From NCBI GenBank assembly GCA_011049545.1, contig DRHQ01000054.1:1-57086 (forward strand): a DNA stretch of 57,086 nt. Direction: 5' to 3'. Every line of letters starts with the position of its first letter. The first letter of the stretch is position 1. The stretch is from Candidatus Aminicenantota bacterium. Its GTDB lineage: Bacteria > Acidobacteriota > Aminicenantia > Aminicenantales > Aminicenantaceae. A program made the translations under genes and the position numbers. Below are positions 25,121 through 33,678 of this stretch, piece after piece. Under the pieces are notes generated by a model, which saw only the letters and a program-made list of their open reading frames with translations, ran no database searches and had not been told where the DNA came from.

Positions 25121-26671
25121 CTAAATATCACCAGTTATTCGATAGGACACTTCGAAGCGTCGGCACCATCCTTCTTTATGGCTGCAAACCCACACTGTGG
25201 GTGTGACATCCAATACGATCTTCTTGGCGCCTTTTTCTTTCTTCCACCAGAAAGCAAGGATGCGATCCTCTTTATCTTCAGAACCAGAGCGTTTCCCAGC
25301 CAGGATGATATTCTTCTCAAGTTCTATTCCAGAGATAGGCTTTAATTTCACCTCTGGAGGTGAGGCAAGATTATTCCATTCAAAGCCTCCAGGAGCATCC
25401 ACTTTTAGAAACAAATAAATCATCCCTTGTCCAGGATTAGCCTGGTCATGAAAAATCGCTGCGTCAATACTGATCGGACTCTTCTCTTTTCCGGTCGGGC
25501 TGCATTTAAGTTCCATGAGCTTTTCCTTGGCAGGTAACTGACCGGAGAGAATCTCATCCATACTCCTTTTGATCTCAGGCACAGGACCTGAGACTCTAAA
25601 AGAAGCTTTTAACTCCTGCGATGGCTCTTCTTCCTTGGCCATCAGCGCCACAACAGTGGCTACAAATTCCATATCCTTAGCACCTTCGTCCCGCGACCAC
25701 ATGACTGCCACCGTATGGGGATAGATGTCCACTCCACTCCTACGCACACCAGCTAATATTTTATCTTTCTGGAGCTCAATTCCCTTTGCCTCAGCCAGAT
25801 GAATGACAGAACCTACTTTTTTATCAAAATTAAGGCCACTTTCCTCATCAGGCGTAACGGTCAGGTAGATGCGGCTCAAGCCGCCAGGAGTGACTTCTGG
25901 AGGGAGTGTCCCAGCTTTTAGAGTAAACGGAGGTTTCTCATCGCCTGGTTCAGCAATGAGATTGACCTCGAGAGGGCTCAATGCCGGACGGGGCACTTCA
26001 GTACCTGGCACTTCGTCATTGTCTTTCAATGAGACCAGCATGGGCTCTTTCTTTGAGATTTCCTTCCATTCTTCGTCAGATATTCCTGAGGGGCCAACTT
26101 TCTTTTCAAGAAATTCCTTTAACTGTTTGGGATTAGCCCACTCCCAGCTGGCAAGTAGTGTGCCGTCTGAGTCAATAACAAATTCCATGTTCGGCATACC
26201 CCCGAAGGTCTTCTGCATGGTATTATCCATCTCATCAATGATCCAGGGGATGTCAAACTGAAGTTCGGCCCTTGCCAGGCGGGTGTATTCCTGGCGCTCT
26301 TTAAGGCTATCAGGTTGTTCAAAGCCGTAAAAGCCTGGGTGGGGCTCACGACTTAAGACGTAGTAAAAGGAAACACCTTGGCTGCTGTAAGATTGGTTTA
26401 GAGCCTCCTCACGGGAGACTATTCTGCGCCAGGGCGGTCACGTACAGCCTCCCCACTGGATAATCAGGAGGGTGTCTTTATAGAGATTGCTGAGGGGGAT
26501 CTTATTAAGGTTCTTATCGTATACAATAACCTCAGGAACTTTCTTTCCAACAGTCGGGGAACGTTCATTCCAGGAGGGACGCTGGCCTCTTTGCTGACTC
26601 AATCCCAGGGACCCAACAATTAAAAGAAGAAAAAGGGACCCAACCAATATATGAGTTCTTAGTTTGCTCAT
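25121..26671 (-). CDS. Selenoprotein: iodothyronine-deiodinase-like thioredoxin-fold protein with two DsbD_N-like domains
   Basis: Two conventional open frames (26671-26441 and the part ending at 25121) are one 516-residue gene joined by an in-frame TGA at 26440-26438 (Sec78). No other stop intervenes. An N-terminal signal peptide precedes 'LLIIQWGGCT-U-PPWRRIV' and 'VSFYYVLSREPHPGF'. These match the deiodinase core G-S-C-T-U-P-P-F and the following I-Y-I-x-E-A-H-P strand. The thioredoxin fold continues to 'FGGMPNMEFVIDSDGTLL'. From about residue 230 there are two related beta-sandwich units, each with L-A-G-x-R-x-S; the second contains the Cys pair 'WVCSHKEGWCRRF', as in DsbD-alpha. Exported selenothiol oxidoreductase is likely; the substrate is unknown. 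Confidence 0.93.
26402..26420 (-). promoter_or_regulatory. Bacterial SECIS hairpin candidate for Sec78
   Basis: AGTCTCC-CGTGA-GGAGGCT forms a 7-bp stem (one G-U) with a 5-nt loop containing GU. The stem begins 17 nt after the TGA and the loop 24 nt after it, in the range used by SelB-dependent SECIS elements. Confidence 0.7.
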
Positions 26672-26920
26672 TTTTCCCCCTTGCTATCTCCCGTGTTTCC
26701 CTAGGGAGTTTGCAACTGAAGATATGATGTGTAAAAAAAGGTAAGTTTCTTTTCGTACCAATGATTCTTTCGTGAGCATAATGAACATATTAGAGAATCA
26801 AGAAACGAGTATATAAATACTAGCAAAAAAAATCAATATTATCTCTTAAAAACAAAGTAAGATCGCCAGTAAATTATTCTCCTGTCCCTTCTTTTACTTC
26901 AATAAATGATATATTTAATA

Positions 26921-27153
26921 AGGTGGGCTTGATGAATCAAGCCCCTACATAAGAAATGACATAATTAATGGAGTGGGATTGATAAATCAGATCCCCACAA
27001 TTTATTTATAAAATCAGGTTATTTATAAAATTTAAAAGGTGGGCTTGATGAATCAAGCCCCTACACAATAAACGACAAATTTAATAACGCGGAGTTGATG
27101 ATTCAAACCCCTACATAAGAAACGACATGCTTAACAGGGTGGCTTGATGAATT
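26921..27153. repeat. Array of five palindromic repeats
   Basis: Copies begin near 26921, 26971, 27037, 27089 and 27135 (the last partial), a spacing of roughly 46-66 bp. The consensus is AGGTGGGCTTGATGAATCAAGCCCCTACA; its inverted halves GGGCTTGAT and ATCAAGCCC pair perfectly. Spacers share 'AAGAAAnGACATnnTTAAnnG'. The array fills the gap 26672-27102 and runs into the ECF sigma gene. 27001-27065 is repeated almost exactly at 50739-50803. Confidence 0.9.
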
Positions 27154-27603
27154 ATGGCGCATCACAAATACCGAACGTTCCTTTGGAGAAACTTTCTGGA
27201 GCGCCAGGGAAATATGTTTCTGAATTAAAAAGTCCTCTGCACTTTTTTCAGGATTTTGAGCACGGGTTCCGCTTCCCGGAAGACTCTCCTGAATATCTGC
27301 TCTTTCTAAGTCATCCATTGATTTTTCCGGTCTCGAGGATTTCTTACGGAGCAAGTCAATGCTGGCATTGACCGAAATCTGATAAAGCCATGAACTTATC
27401 TTAGCGTTTCGGCGAAAAGTCTTGAGGGAGCGGAACACTTTAATGAACACCTCGTGGGAGACATCCTCGGCATCGTTGTGATCTCCCGTAATATCGTAGG
27501 CAATGTAATATATTTTCTTCTTATAACTCTCCACAAATTCTTGAAAAGCTATGCTATCGCCACTGGAAATACGATCAATGAGAACTTGCTCATTTTGAAC
27601 CAT
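27103..27603 (-). pseudogene. ECF sigma factor truncated before region 4
   Basis: 166 codons. Region 2 is complete: 'FVESYKKKIYYIAYDITGDHNDAEDVSHEVFIKVFRSLKTF' and 'AKISSWLYQISVNASIDLLRKK'. Region 4 begins at 'LALQKVSPKERSVFVMRH' and is then replaced by 'NSSSHPVKHVV...', which is translated palindromic-repeat DNA. The stop TGA also lies in the repeat. The helix-turn-helix that reads the -35 box is therefore missing, so the product should not recognise promoters normally. No anti-sigma gene is adjacent. Confidence 0.85.
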
Positions 27604-27773
27604 CTCTTTTATCTTTTCCTTCTATTAGACGGGAATTCCTCAATAAAGGTTTACAATAATTATCAATAATAACGTCTTAAATTAAGGAGTACAATGCTTC
27701 TATGATGAGGTTAGGTAATTATTTTTTTGCTAGCTTAACCAACCTGAATTATTCATAAAAACTGCCGATACCT

Positions 27774-28036
27774 TTATTTATTCGCGAACTGGTAGCCTAC
27801 CATAAAATAGAGACGCACGATGTCTTCCATGATCTTGGGGGTGATCACGTATATCGAATCTTCTTTAGTATGAACTCTGTACCATCGCGATTTACATCAG
27901 CTATAATCTGCGCCTTGCTTGCAGAAGCATCTTTCTGACTTGAATGGGCTTGAAGCAATAAAATTGTTAATCCCATGACCAAAATAAGTAAAAGTTGGCC
28001 TTTAACTTGGTTTTTTTCTATAAATCTTTGCATCAT
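27774..28036 (-). pseudogene. Secreted peptidase remnant with internal deletion and frameshift
   Basis: The ATG at 28036 opens a signal-type N-terminus ('QLLLILVMGLTILLLQAHSS') and runs to a TGA at about 27845. In another frame the same DNA gives 'RWYRVHTKEDSIYVITPKIM' and 'EDIVRLYFMVGYQFANK' stop (27774), which looks like the C-terminal helix of an M28-type aminopeptidase. So only the two ends of a secreted gene survive, out of frame. The family call is tentative. Confidence 0.5.
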
Positions 28037-28083
28037 AATTTCACCCTTTCACAAGGAAAACAGGCATCTTAAGAAAAAGGGGC

Positions 28084-28608
28084 CTATCCCCGTTTCTTAT
28101 TCATACTTCCTTTCGAAGATTTCTGAGGATGATAGACAAGTTCCTTTTTCAACTGGTAGGTGTAAGGAAGGTTTCTGTTTTTCCATCCGTCAACAGTTCT
28201 ATAGCCTTTCTCATCTTTCTCTCCTTCAAAGCCTGCCTTTATACTGAAGACATGAAGGAAGCCAGCTTTATATGCCAGGTTAGCTGCCCCCATACTTCTT
28301 CCTCCACTCCGGCAAATAAAAATCAAAACATCCTTTTCTTCGAACTTGGAGCTGATGTCTTGAATAAAATTCTTATTCGGAGTTAACTTTTGCTCCATTT
28401 CGCTCCAAAAAAGCAAAGGAGTATTAGAAGCCATCTCTGGATGACCCACAAAAACGTACTCAGCAATTGATCTCACATCAACTAGATAGGTGGAAGGCTG
28501 TTTCAACATTTGATACCCCTCTTCAGGGGAAATTTCTTTAATAGTTTGAGATAAGAGAGGGATAGTGACGACTATCGATAAAGTAATGATTAAAACTATT
28601 TTTTTCAT
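28084..28608 (-). CDS. Exported rhodanese-domain protein
   Basis: 174 residues: signal peptide (MKKIVLIITLSIVVTIPLLS), then 'EISPEEGYQMLKQPSTYLVDVRSIAEYVFVGHPEMA' and the active loop 'VLIFICRSGGRSMGAANLAYKAGF' with catalytic Cys in C-R-S-G-G-R-S. Rhodanese domains carry sulfane sulfur as a persulfide. Periplasmic single-domain forms are common in anaerobes; the partner is unknown. AGGAGG precedes the start. It lies in a zone of decayed genes but looks intact. Confidence 0.85.
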   Translation of the reverse strand: MKKIVLIITLSIVVTIPLLSQTIKEISPEEGYQMLKQPSTYLVDVRSIAEYVFVGHPEMASNTPLLFWSEMEQKLTPNKNFIQDISSKFEEKDVLIFICRSGGRSMGAANLAYKAGFLHVFSIKAGFEGEKDEKGYRTVDGWKNRNLPYTYQLKKELVYHPQKSSKGSMNKKRG

Positions 28609-28709
28609 TCTTTAACCTCCTAAGGAAAATGGATGAAAATCCTGTAATACATATATTATCTTTCTGTTCGCTGCCTCAAAAGCAAAGTCCTATAGAACAG
28701 TCCTTGAGA

Positions 28710-29708
28710 CTACTTCTTCAAGCCTGCATCGAGGTCATTGTAATTGAGGATGGCATTGAAGACGAACATATAGTTTCCATGGCTTAAGTCGCGCCAGAAA
28801 GGATTAAATGTGAATAAGACTATATGTCCTTTTCCAACCGGAACGTCTACTACCGCAGCCTTCCCTTTTATCTCATCCTGACTTTTCACTATTCCGCTAA
28901 GGCAGACCTCTCCTTCTTTGGCATAGCGAAGAACTACATGCTTTTCCTTTTCTTCTTCAATTTTAAGAAGAGGGCCTGATTGGCTGCGATAGATGGGCAT
29001 CTCCTTGTCAAAACCGTAGGAAACGGGATACTTTTCATTGACAACCTCACCTTGAAGCAGAGAGCCGGGATTATAGAATTTGGAACTTGTTTGGAAAACA
29101 TCAATTCCTCTTACCAGACCATAATCTATCGCTAATCTAACAGGATTGTGAAGAGCAATTAATAGACCTCCATCCATGACGAACTTCTGAAGATTGCTCA
29201 CTCCTTCCAGACCCATGCCACCAGTGATGTCTTCACAGGAATCTGGAGTGCCTAGATGTTTGAATTCTTGAGTTTGGACAAAGGCTAAAGAACCCCGATG
29301 CTCAGGATCAACGCCATTCACAATAATCATCTCCCTCCCTTCAGAGGTCTTGCCTATGGAGAAAACCTGAACATTGGGCGATGCATCTGCGAGGGCATTC
29401 ATATACTTGAGGATGTCCTCGTAGTAGGTCAGTTTCCCGGGCGCGCCGGAGATATAACCCAGAATATCCTTGGGAGTTGGTACGCCTTCAACTTGGGGAA
29501 GATAGCTGGTGAGAGGGCTAAGAAATTCAGGCTTGGTCGTGGCTTCTTTGATCAAGCGCGTGTATTCTTCGTCGACTGCCTGTTCATTGGCTGGCGAAGA
29601 AGACCTACTTTCTGTCTCTGCTGATAGATGAATCTGAAGCAAGAATACAGCGAAAACAACCAGCAGGGAGAGCAATAAAGTTTTAGTAACAGATGGTTTG
29701 GAATGCAT
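28710..29708 (-). pseudogene. M14 carboxypeptidase with catalytic core deleted
   Basis: 332 codons in one frame. After a signal peptide it has a typical M14 N-terminus ('YYEDILKYMNALADASPNVQVFSIGKTSEGREMIIV'), the segment that in this family leads to the zinc-binding H-x-x-E. Instead it jumps to 'NGVDPEHRGSLAFVQTQEF', 'NLQKFVMDGGLLIALHNP' and 'DVPVGKGHIVLFTFNPFWRDLSHGNYMFVFNAIL', the C-terminal (GATase1-like) domain of large M14 proteins. No zinc ligands remain. It may be an in-frame deletion product that is still translated, but it cannot be a peptidase. Confidence 0.75.
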
Positions 29709-29724
29709 ATTAGACCTCCTTGCT

Positions 29725-30297
29725 CTACGATTTCTGCTGTTGTTGAAATTGTATGGAGATTATTTCGCTCCCGGCTTCAAACAGCTCTGACTTTATTTCA
29801 TGGACAAGACCCCAGGTCTTTGCTTCTTCCGGATTCAAAGTTATCCTTTCAAGCATGGCATCTGTCACATCTTTCACACTTTTTCCTGTATTTTCTGCGA
29901 TCACCTTGGCTATATTTTCCATATCAATTCTTAGTCCTTTCAACCTTTCTTCCAACTGTTTCTCTTCTAAGCTCATTCTCTGCTCAAATTTAGAGCTAAC
30001 TCCGTGAAGCAAAAATCTTGCCTGAGGTACTGATATTCTCTTTGAACCGCCGCAATAGAGGACAATGCCTATTGAATCCACACTGCCAAAGTTGTGTGTA
30101 GTTATTGTAGCAGGCAGTCCTTTCAAATAATTGTATGCGCTTAAACCATAAAATACCGAGCCCCCGGGTGAAGAAATGAGTAGGGTGAAATTTGTTATTC
30201 CCTGCTTCATCCTCTGGTCAATGGTGTTCATCAAAGTGTTGATTGAGATATCAACGACAGGTGCAAAGAACTTTATTACAACTGACTTTGGACTCAT
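29725..30297 (-). CDS. ClpP-family serine protease
   Basis: 190 residues with the ClpP crotonase-like fold: 'GITNFTLLISSPGGSVFYGLSAYNYLKGL' (the S-P-G-G-S substrate loop), 'NFGSVDSIGIVLYCGG' (nucleophile Ser region, usually G-M-A-A-S-M-G) and 'QARFLLHGV' (catalytic His). The Asp would lie near 'ITLNPEEAKTWGLVHEI'. There is no signal peptide. The nucleophile elbow is divergent from housekeeping ClpP, so this is an accessory paralogue. AGGAGG precedes the start. Confidence 0.8.
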   Translation of the reverse strand: MSPKSVVIKFFAPVVDISINTLMNTIDQRMKQGITNFTLLISSPGGSVFYGLSAYNYLKGLPATITTHNFGSVDSIGIVLYCGGSKRISVPQARFLLHGVSSKFEQRMSLEEKQLEERLKGLRIDMENIAKVIAENTGKSVKDVTDAMLERITLNPEEAKTWGLVHEIKSELFEAGSEIISIQFQQQQKS

Positions 30298-30492
30298 GTT
30301 TGCCTCCTTCTTAAGCTGATAATAATGTTACTTGAATCTCCTGAAAAAAACCTCGCCTGTTTCTTTATTTTCCTTTATATCATAATGACGGTTAATATAA
30401 ATATAAGCTTGGTTTTCATGGCTCTTCCTTGACGTTAACCTCAATTATTCTATAGATAAAGAATCAAATATTAAAGAAATTTAAAAAATTAC

Positions 30493-30522
30493 TTGACTTT
30501 ATCATTGCTATATAGAGATAAT
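30493..30522 (+). promoter_or_regulatory. Promoter candidate of the corrinoid methyltransferase operon
   Basis: TTGACT (30493-30498), 18-bp spacer, GATAAT (30517-30522). Transcription would begin near 30530 and leave a leader of about 370 nt before the corrinoid-protein ATG at 30902. Confidence 0.5.
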
Positions 30523-30538
30523 ACTTTTGACTCTCTTT

Positions 30539-30607
30539 CGCCGGCTGGAGGGAGTTCCTACCTTTTTGGTTCCCATCATTACCCCCCTTTTGCTGACAAC
30601 AGCCGGC
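30539..30607 (+). other. Structured leader segment of unknown class
   Basis: GCCGGCTG (30539-30546) and CAGCCGGC (30600-30607) pair perfectly around a 53-nt segment, just downstream of the predicted promoter. The rest of 30298-30901 holds no gene that I can find. I do not see cobalamin, SAM or THF riboswitch consensus motifs, so the class, if any, is unknown. Confidence 0.35.
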
Positions 30608-30901
30608 AGCATCTCCTCTCGAGGATACGCCTTAAAACTGTACAATTCTGAGTTGGAAGACATGGGGGGAAATCAAGGTACATAAACAGGCCCTTATGAT
30701 TGCTGAGGATATTTTGAGTAAGCTTTACAATAGTCTAGAAAGGATTCCCTGCAACTATTTCCCAAAACCTTTGTCCTGAACATAGCAACCGGTTATTACG
30801 GAAATAGAAATGCTAGCGCTGGGATATATTTCCTTGTAAGATCATTCAAAAAATATTATCATTTGATTCTTTTAAATTTTTTATACACATTAGGAGAGAG
30901 C

Positions 30902-31552
30902 ATGAATAAAGAAGAGATACTCAAAAGAATGAGAACGGCTATAGTCGAAGGAAATAAAGACGAAACAGAGGCTCTGGCTAATGAGGCCATTAAACAGAAG
31001 CTGGATCTCAACGATGTCATAGACAAAGGCTATGTGCCAGGAATCGAAAAAGTTGGGGACTTGTGGGAAAAAGGAGAATATTTTCTGCCAGAGCTTATAA
31101 CCAGTGCTGAATGTATGAAAGGAGCTATGAAAGTACTCCGGCCTGAACTAGAAAAAGCCCATGTTTCGGCAAGATCCAAAGGAAAAGTCATTATAGGCAC
31201 AGTTGAGGGGGATATTCATGATATCGGCAAAAACCTTGTAGCTTCTATGCTTTCAGCCAATGGTTTTCAGGTAATTGACCTCGGAGCAGATGTGAAACTT
31301 GAAAAATTCGTTGAAAAAGCAGAGGCCGAAAATGCTGACTTCATCTGCCTTTCTGCTCTTTTAACAACAACTATGCTAGGACAGAAAAAAGTCGTAGAAA
31401 TGCTCAAGGAGAAAAACCTCGCTGGCCGGTATAAAGTTTTAGTGGGAGGTGCACCGGTAAATCAAAAATGGGCTGATGATATAGGAGCCAATGGATACGG
31501 AGAAAATGCCATGGTTGCCGTAAGAATCACCAAAAAACTGACTGGAGAATAA
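30902..31552 (+). CDS. Corrinoid (B12-binding) protein, MttC/MtgC type
   Basis: 216 residues from the ATG at 30902 (AGGAGAG upstream); the frame is open further upstream but without a ribosome site. It has an N-terminal helical cap domain ('NDVIDKGYVPGIEKVGDLWEKGEYFLPELITSAECM'), then the Rossmann B12 domain with 'GDIHDIGKNLVASMLSANGF' (D-x-H-x-x-G, His ligates cobalt), 'SALLTTTML' and 'VLVGGAPVNQKWADDIGANGYG'. It accepts a methyl group from the MttB-type protein two genes downstream and passes it on, probably to tetrahydrofolate. Confidence 0.93.
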   Translation: MNKEEILKRMRTAIVEGNKDETEALANEAIKQKLDLNDVIDKGYVPGIEKVGDLWEKGEYFLPELITSAECMKGAMKVLRPELEKAHVSARSKGKVIIGTVEGDIHDIGKNLVASMLSANGFQVIDLGADVKLEKFVEKAEAENADFICLSALLTTTMLGQKKVVEMLKEKNLAGRYKVLVGGAPVNQKWADDIGANGYGENAMVAVRITKKLTGE

Positions 31553-31561
31553 AAGCTGACC

Positions 31562-32176
31562 ATGTTTGGACCTGTAGAAAAAATCGAAAATTTCACGGTC
31601 GAATTCGATGAGAAAAAGATCCTAAGACTTATAGGATATAAAAAAAGATCCACAGAAATAAAAGAACCGGTAAAAACTCTTATTACAGAAGAAAAAAAGA
31701 AGCTAGATCATCTCCTCCATCCTGCATTCATCTTCACGATCGTTGGTTATGATGAAACGAACAAGCATCTTATTTTTAAGGACGCTGAGAAAGTTGCAAT
31801 TTGTATCTGTACTATAGGACCCGAACTCGAGCAAGAAGTCAAAGAACTTATGGAAAAAAATGAAATGCTGAGAGGTCTAATTCTGGACGCCTTAGGTTCT
31901 GAAGCGGCTGAAGAGGTAGCTATCCAATCCGATCGAATACTGGCAGAGAAAGCAAGAGAGATGAATTTATGGCCGAGCAAAAGATTTAGCCCAGGCTACG
32001 GAAAATGGGATATAAAGGAGCAGCGATTTATCTTCCGGATGCTGCCAGCAGCCGACATCGGAGTCCGCCTAACAGAGTCCTGTATGATGGTGCCTCGAAA
32101 GTCCGTTTCTTTTCGAATAAATTTTTACAAAGAACAAAAGCTTTCAACGAGAAGGCGTAGTCCTAAGGCTTCTTGA
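31562..32176 (+). CDS. Corrinoid activation protein (MetH activation-domain-like)
   Basis: 204 residues. 'AICICTIGPELEQEV', 'LILDALGSEAAEEVA', 'KRFSPGYGKWDIKEQRFIFRMLPAADIGVRLTESCMMVPRKSVSF' match the vitamin B12-dependent methionine synthase activation domain (the R-x-S-P-G-Y-G type motif binds SAM). In this operon it likely helps return oxidised Co(II) corrinoid to the active state. Its start follows the corrinoid gene by 9 bp. Confidence 0.85.
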   Translation: MFGPVEKIENFTVEFDEKKILRLIGYKKRSTEIKEPVKTLITEEKKKLDHLLHPAFIFTIVGYDETNKHLIFKDAEKVAICICTIGPELEQEVKELMEKNEMLRGLILDALGSEAAEEVAIQSDRILAEKAREMNLWPSKRFSPGYGKWDIKEQRFIFRMLPAADIGVRLTESCMMVPRKSVSFRINFYKEQKLSTRRRSPKAS

Positions 32177-32208
32177 TAGAAAAAAAATAGAATTTAAAGG
32201 AAAGACAC

Positions 32209-33678
32209 ATGATCAAAACAGTAAGACCTAAACTGGAATTTTTAAGTAAAGAATTTATCCAAAAAATCATTGAGGAAGCCCACGAAATTCTTGAGAAACA
32301 AGGAGTATTCGTCGAAAACGAAGAGGCTTTAAAGCTTTTTAAGGAAGCCGGAATGAGAGTTGATGAACAAACCCAAAGGGTCTACATCACCCGGCAGCTT
32401 GCAGAGGATTCCCTTTCCTCCGCGCCTTCTATAATTAGATTATATGACCGAACAGGAGAAAAAGAATTCATAGTGGGAAAGGATCATGTCCATTTTGACC
32501 CGGGATCGGCTGCAATCACGATCCTTGACCATAAAACATCAGAGGAAAGGAAGCCTGTAAGCGAAGACCTGGTTAAGTTCTGCCGCCTCACGGATTGTCT
32601 AGAACACTATGACTTTCAGAGCACTGGAATTGTAAGCTCCGATGTTCCGGATTTGATCTCTGACAGCTACCGCTTATATATAGGGCTTCAATTCTCGGCA
32701 AAACCTGTTGTTACCGGAACATTCCGGGTTGAAGGGTTCAAGCCAATGCATGATATGCTTGTCGCGGTAAGAGGCGGAGAAGAAAACCTGGCAGAAAAAC
32801 CCCTGGCTATTTTTGATGCATGCCCCTCCCCTCCTCTGAAATGGAGCAATCTAACCACTCAGAGCCTTATTGATAGTGCCCAGGCAGGAATTCCTTCAGA
32901 GCTTATTTCTATGGGAATGACTGGAGCAACATCTCCAGTGACCATTGCCGGAACTCTTGTCCAGCATGTAGCAGAGAATCTCTCAGGAGTAGTTATCACG
33001 CAGCTTGCAAAAAAAGGAGCTCCTGTAATTTTTGGAGGCTCCCCATCCAGTTTTGATATGAGAAAAGGAACAACTCCGATGGGAGCCATAGAGACAATGA
33101 TGATTGATTCTGCCTATACCCAGATTGGGAAATATCTAAACCTTCCTACCCATGCTTACATGGGATTGAGTGATTCGAAAATCAATGACTCTCAGGCAGG
33201 ATTGGAAACTGGAATTGGAGCTGTCATGGCAGCACTCTCCGGTGTTAACGTTATCTCAGGTCCGGGGATGATGAACTTTGAAAGCTGCCAGAGCCTGGAA
33301 AAGCTAGTAGTGGATAATGAGATCTGCGGCATGGCCTGCAGAGCGATAGAAGGGATTTCTCAACGGGACGAGCCTATTGCTAAAAATCTATTCGAGGGAT
33401 TTACCCAGGAAACCCAGTTTTTAACCATGCCCCACACCCGAAAATGGTACAAGGAGGAACATACCTTTCCTGGAATAATAGACCGTGATACTTACGACTA
33501 TTGGGTTTCGCTTGGAAAAAAATCAATTGCCGACAGAGCTTCAGAAGAAGTAGATAGACTTCTTAAAGAAACCCCCCCCTCTCTTTTGGATGACGATATC
33601 CTTCAGGAACTTCGAAAAATCATGGATTCCGATGCCAAAGCGTGCGGTGTAAGTTCTCTCCCTGAAATAAAATTATAG
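32209..33678 (+). CDS. MttB-family methylamine:corrinoid methyltransferase (no pyrrolysine)
   Basis: 489 residues, complete without an in-frame TAG, so it is the non-pyrrolysine type related to glycine-betaine methyltransferase MtgB. Typical segments include 'DPGSAAITILDHKTSEERKPV', 'GTFRVEGFKPMHDML', 'GATSPVTIAGTLVQHVAENLSGVVI', 'SKINDSQAGLETGIGA' and 'ISGPGMMNFESCQSLEKLVVDNEICGM'. It would demethylate a quaternary amine and methylate the corrinoid protein encoded upstream. The exact substrate cannot be read from the sequence. Its last 6 bp overlap the convergent sortilin-like gene. Confidence 0.9.
   Translation: MIKTVRPKLEFLSKEFIQKIIEEAHEILEKQGVFVENEEALKLFKEAGMRVDEQTQRVYITRQLAEDSLSSAPSIIRLYDRTGEKEFIVGKDHVHFDPGSAAITILDHKTSEERKPVSEDLVKFCRLTDCLEHYDFQSTGIVSSDVPDLISDSYRLYIGLQFSAKPVVTGTFRVEGFKPMHDMLVAVRGGEENLAEKPLAIFDACPSPPLKWSNLTTQSLIDSAQAGIPSELISMGMTGATSPVTIAGTLVQHVAENLSGVVITQLAKKGAPVIFGGSPSSFDMRKGTTPMGAIETMMIDSAYTQIGKYLNLPTHAYMGLSDSKINDSQAGLETGIGAVMAALSGVNVISGPGMMNFESCQSLEKLVVDNEICGMACRAIEGISQRDEPIAKNLFEGFTQETQFLTMPHTRKWYKEEHTFPGIIDRDTYDYWVSLGKKSIADRASEEVDRLLKETPPSLLDDDILQELRKIMDSDAKACGVSSLPEIKL

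Noticed and set aside
25121-26230. A separate gene starting at 26230 downstream of a short truncated thioredoxin
   Set aside because: The two frames are the same frame, the intervening 69 codons are open and give good thioredoxin-fold sequence, and the TGA sits in a C-T-U-P-P motif, so one selenoprotein gene is the better reading.
26921-27153. CRISPR array
   Set aside because: Repeats are imperfect, spacers are themselves similar and AT-rich, and no cas gene is nearby; a palindromic REP-like array fits.
30539-30900. Cobalamin riboswitch before the corrinoid operon
   Set aside because: The expected conserved boxes are not visible; left as an unclassified leader.
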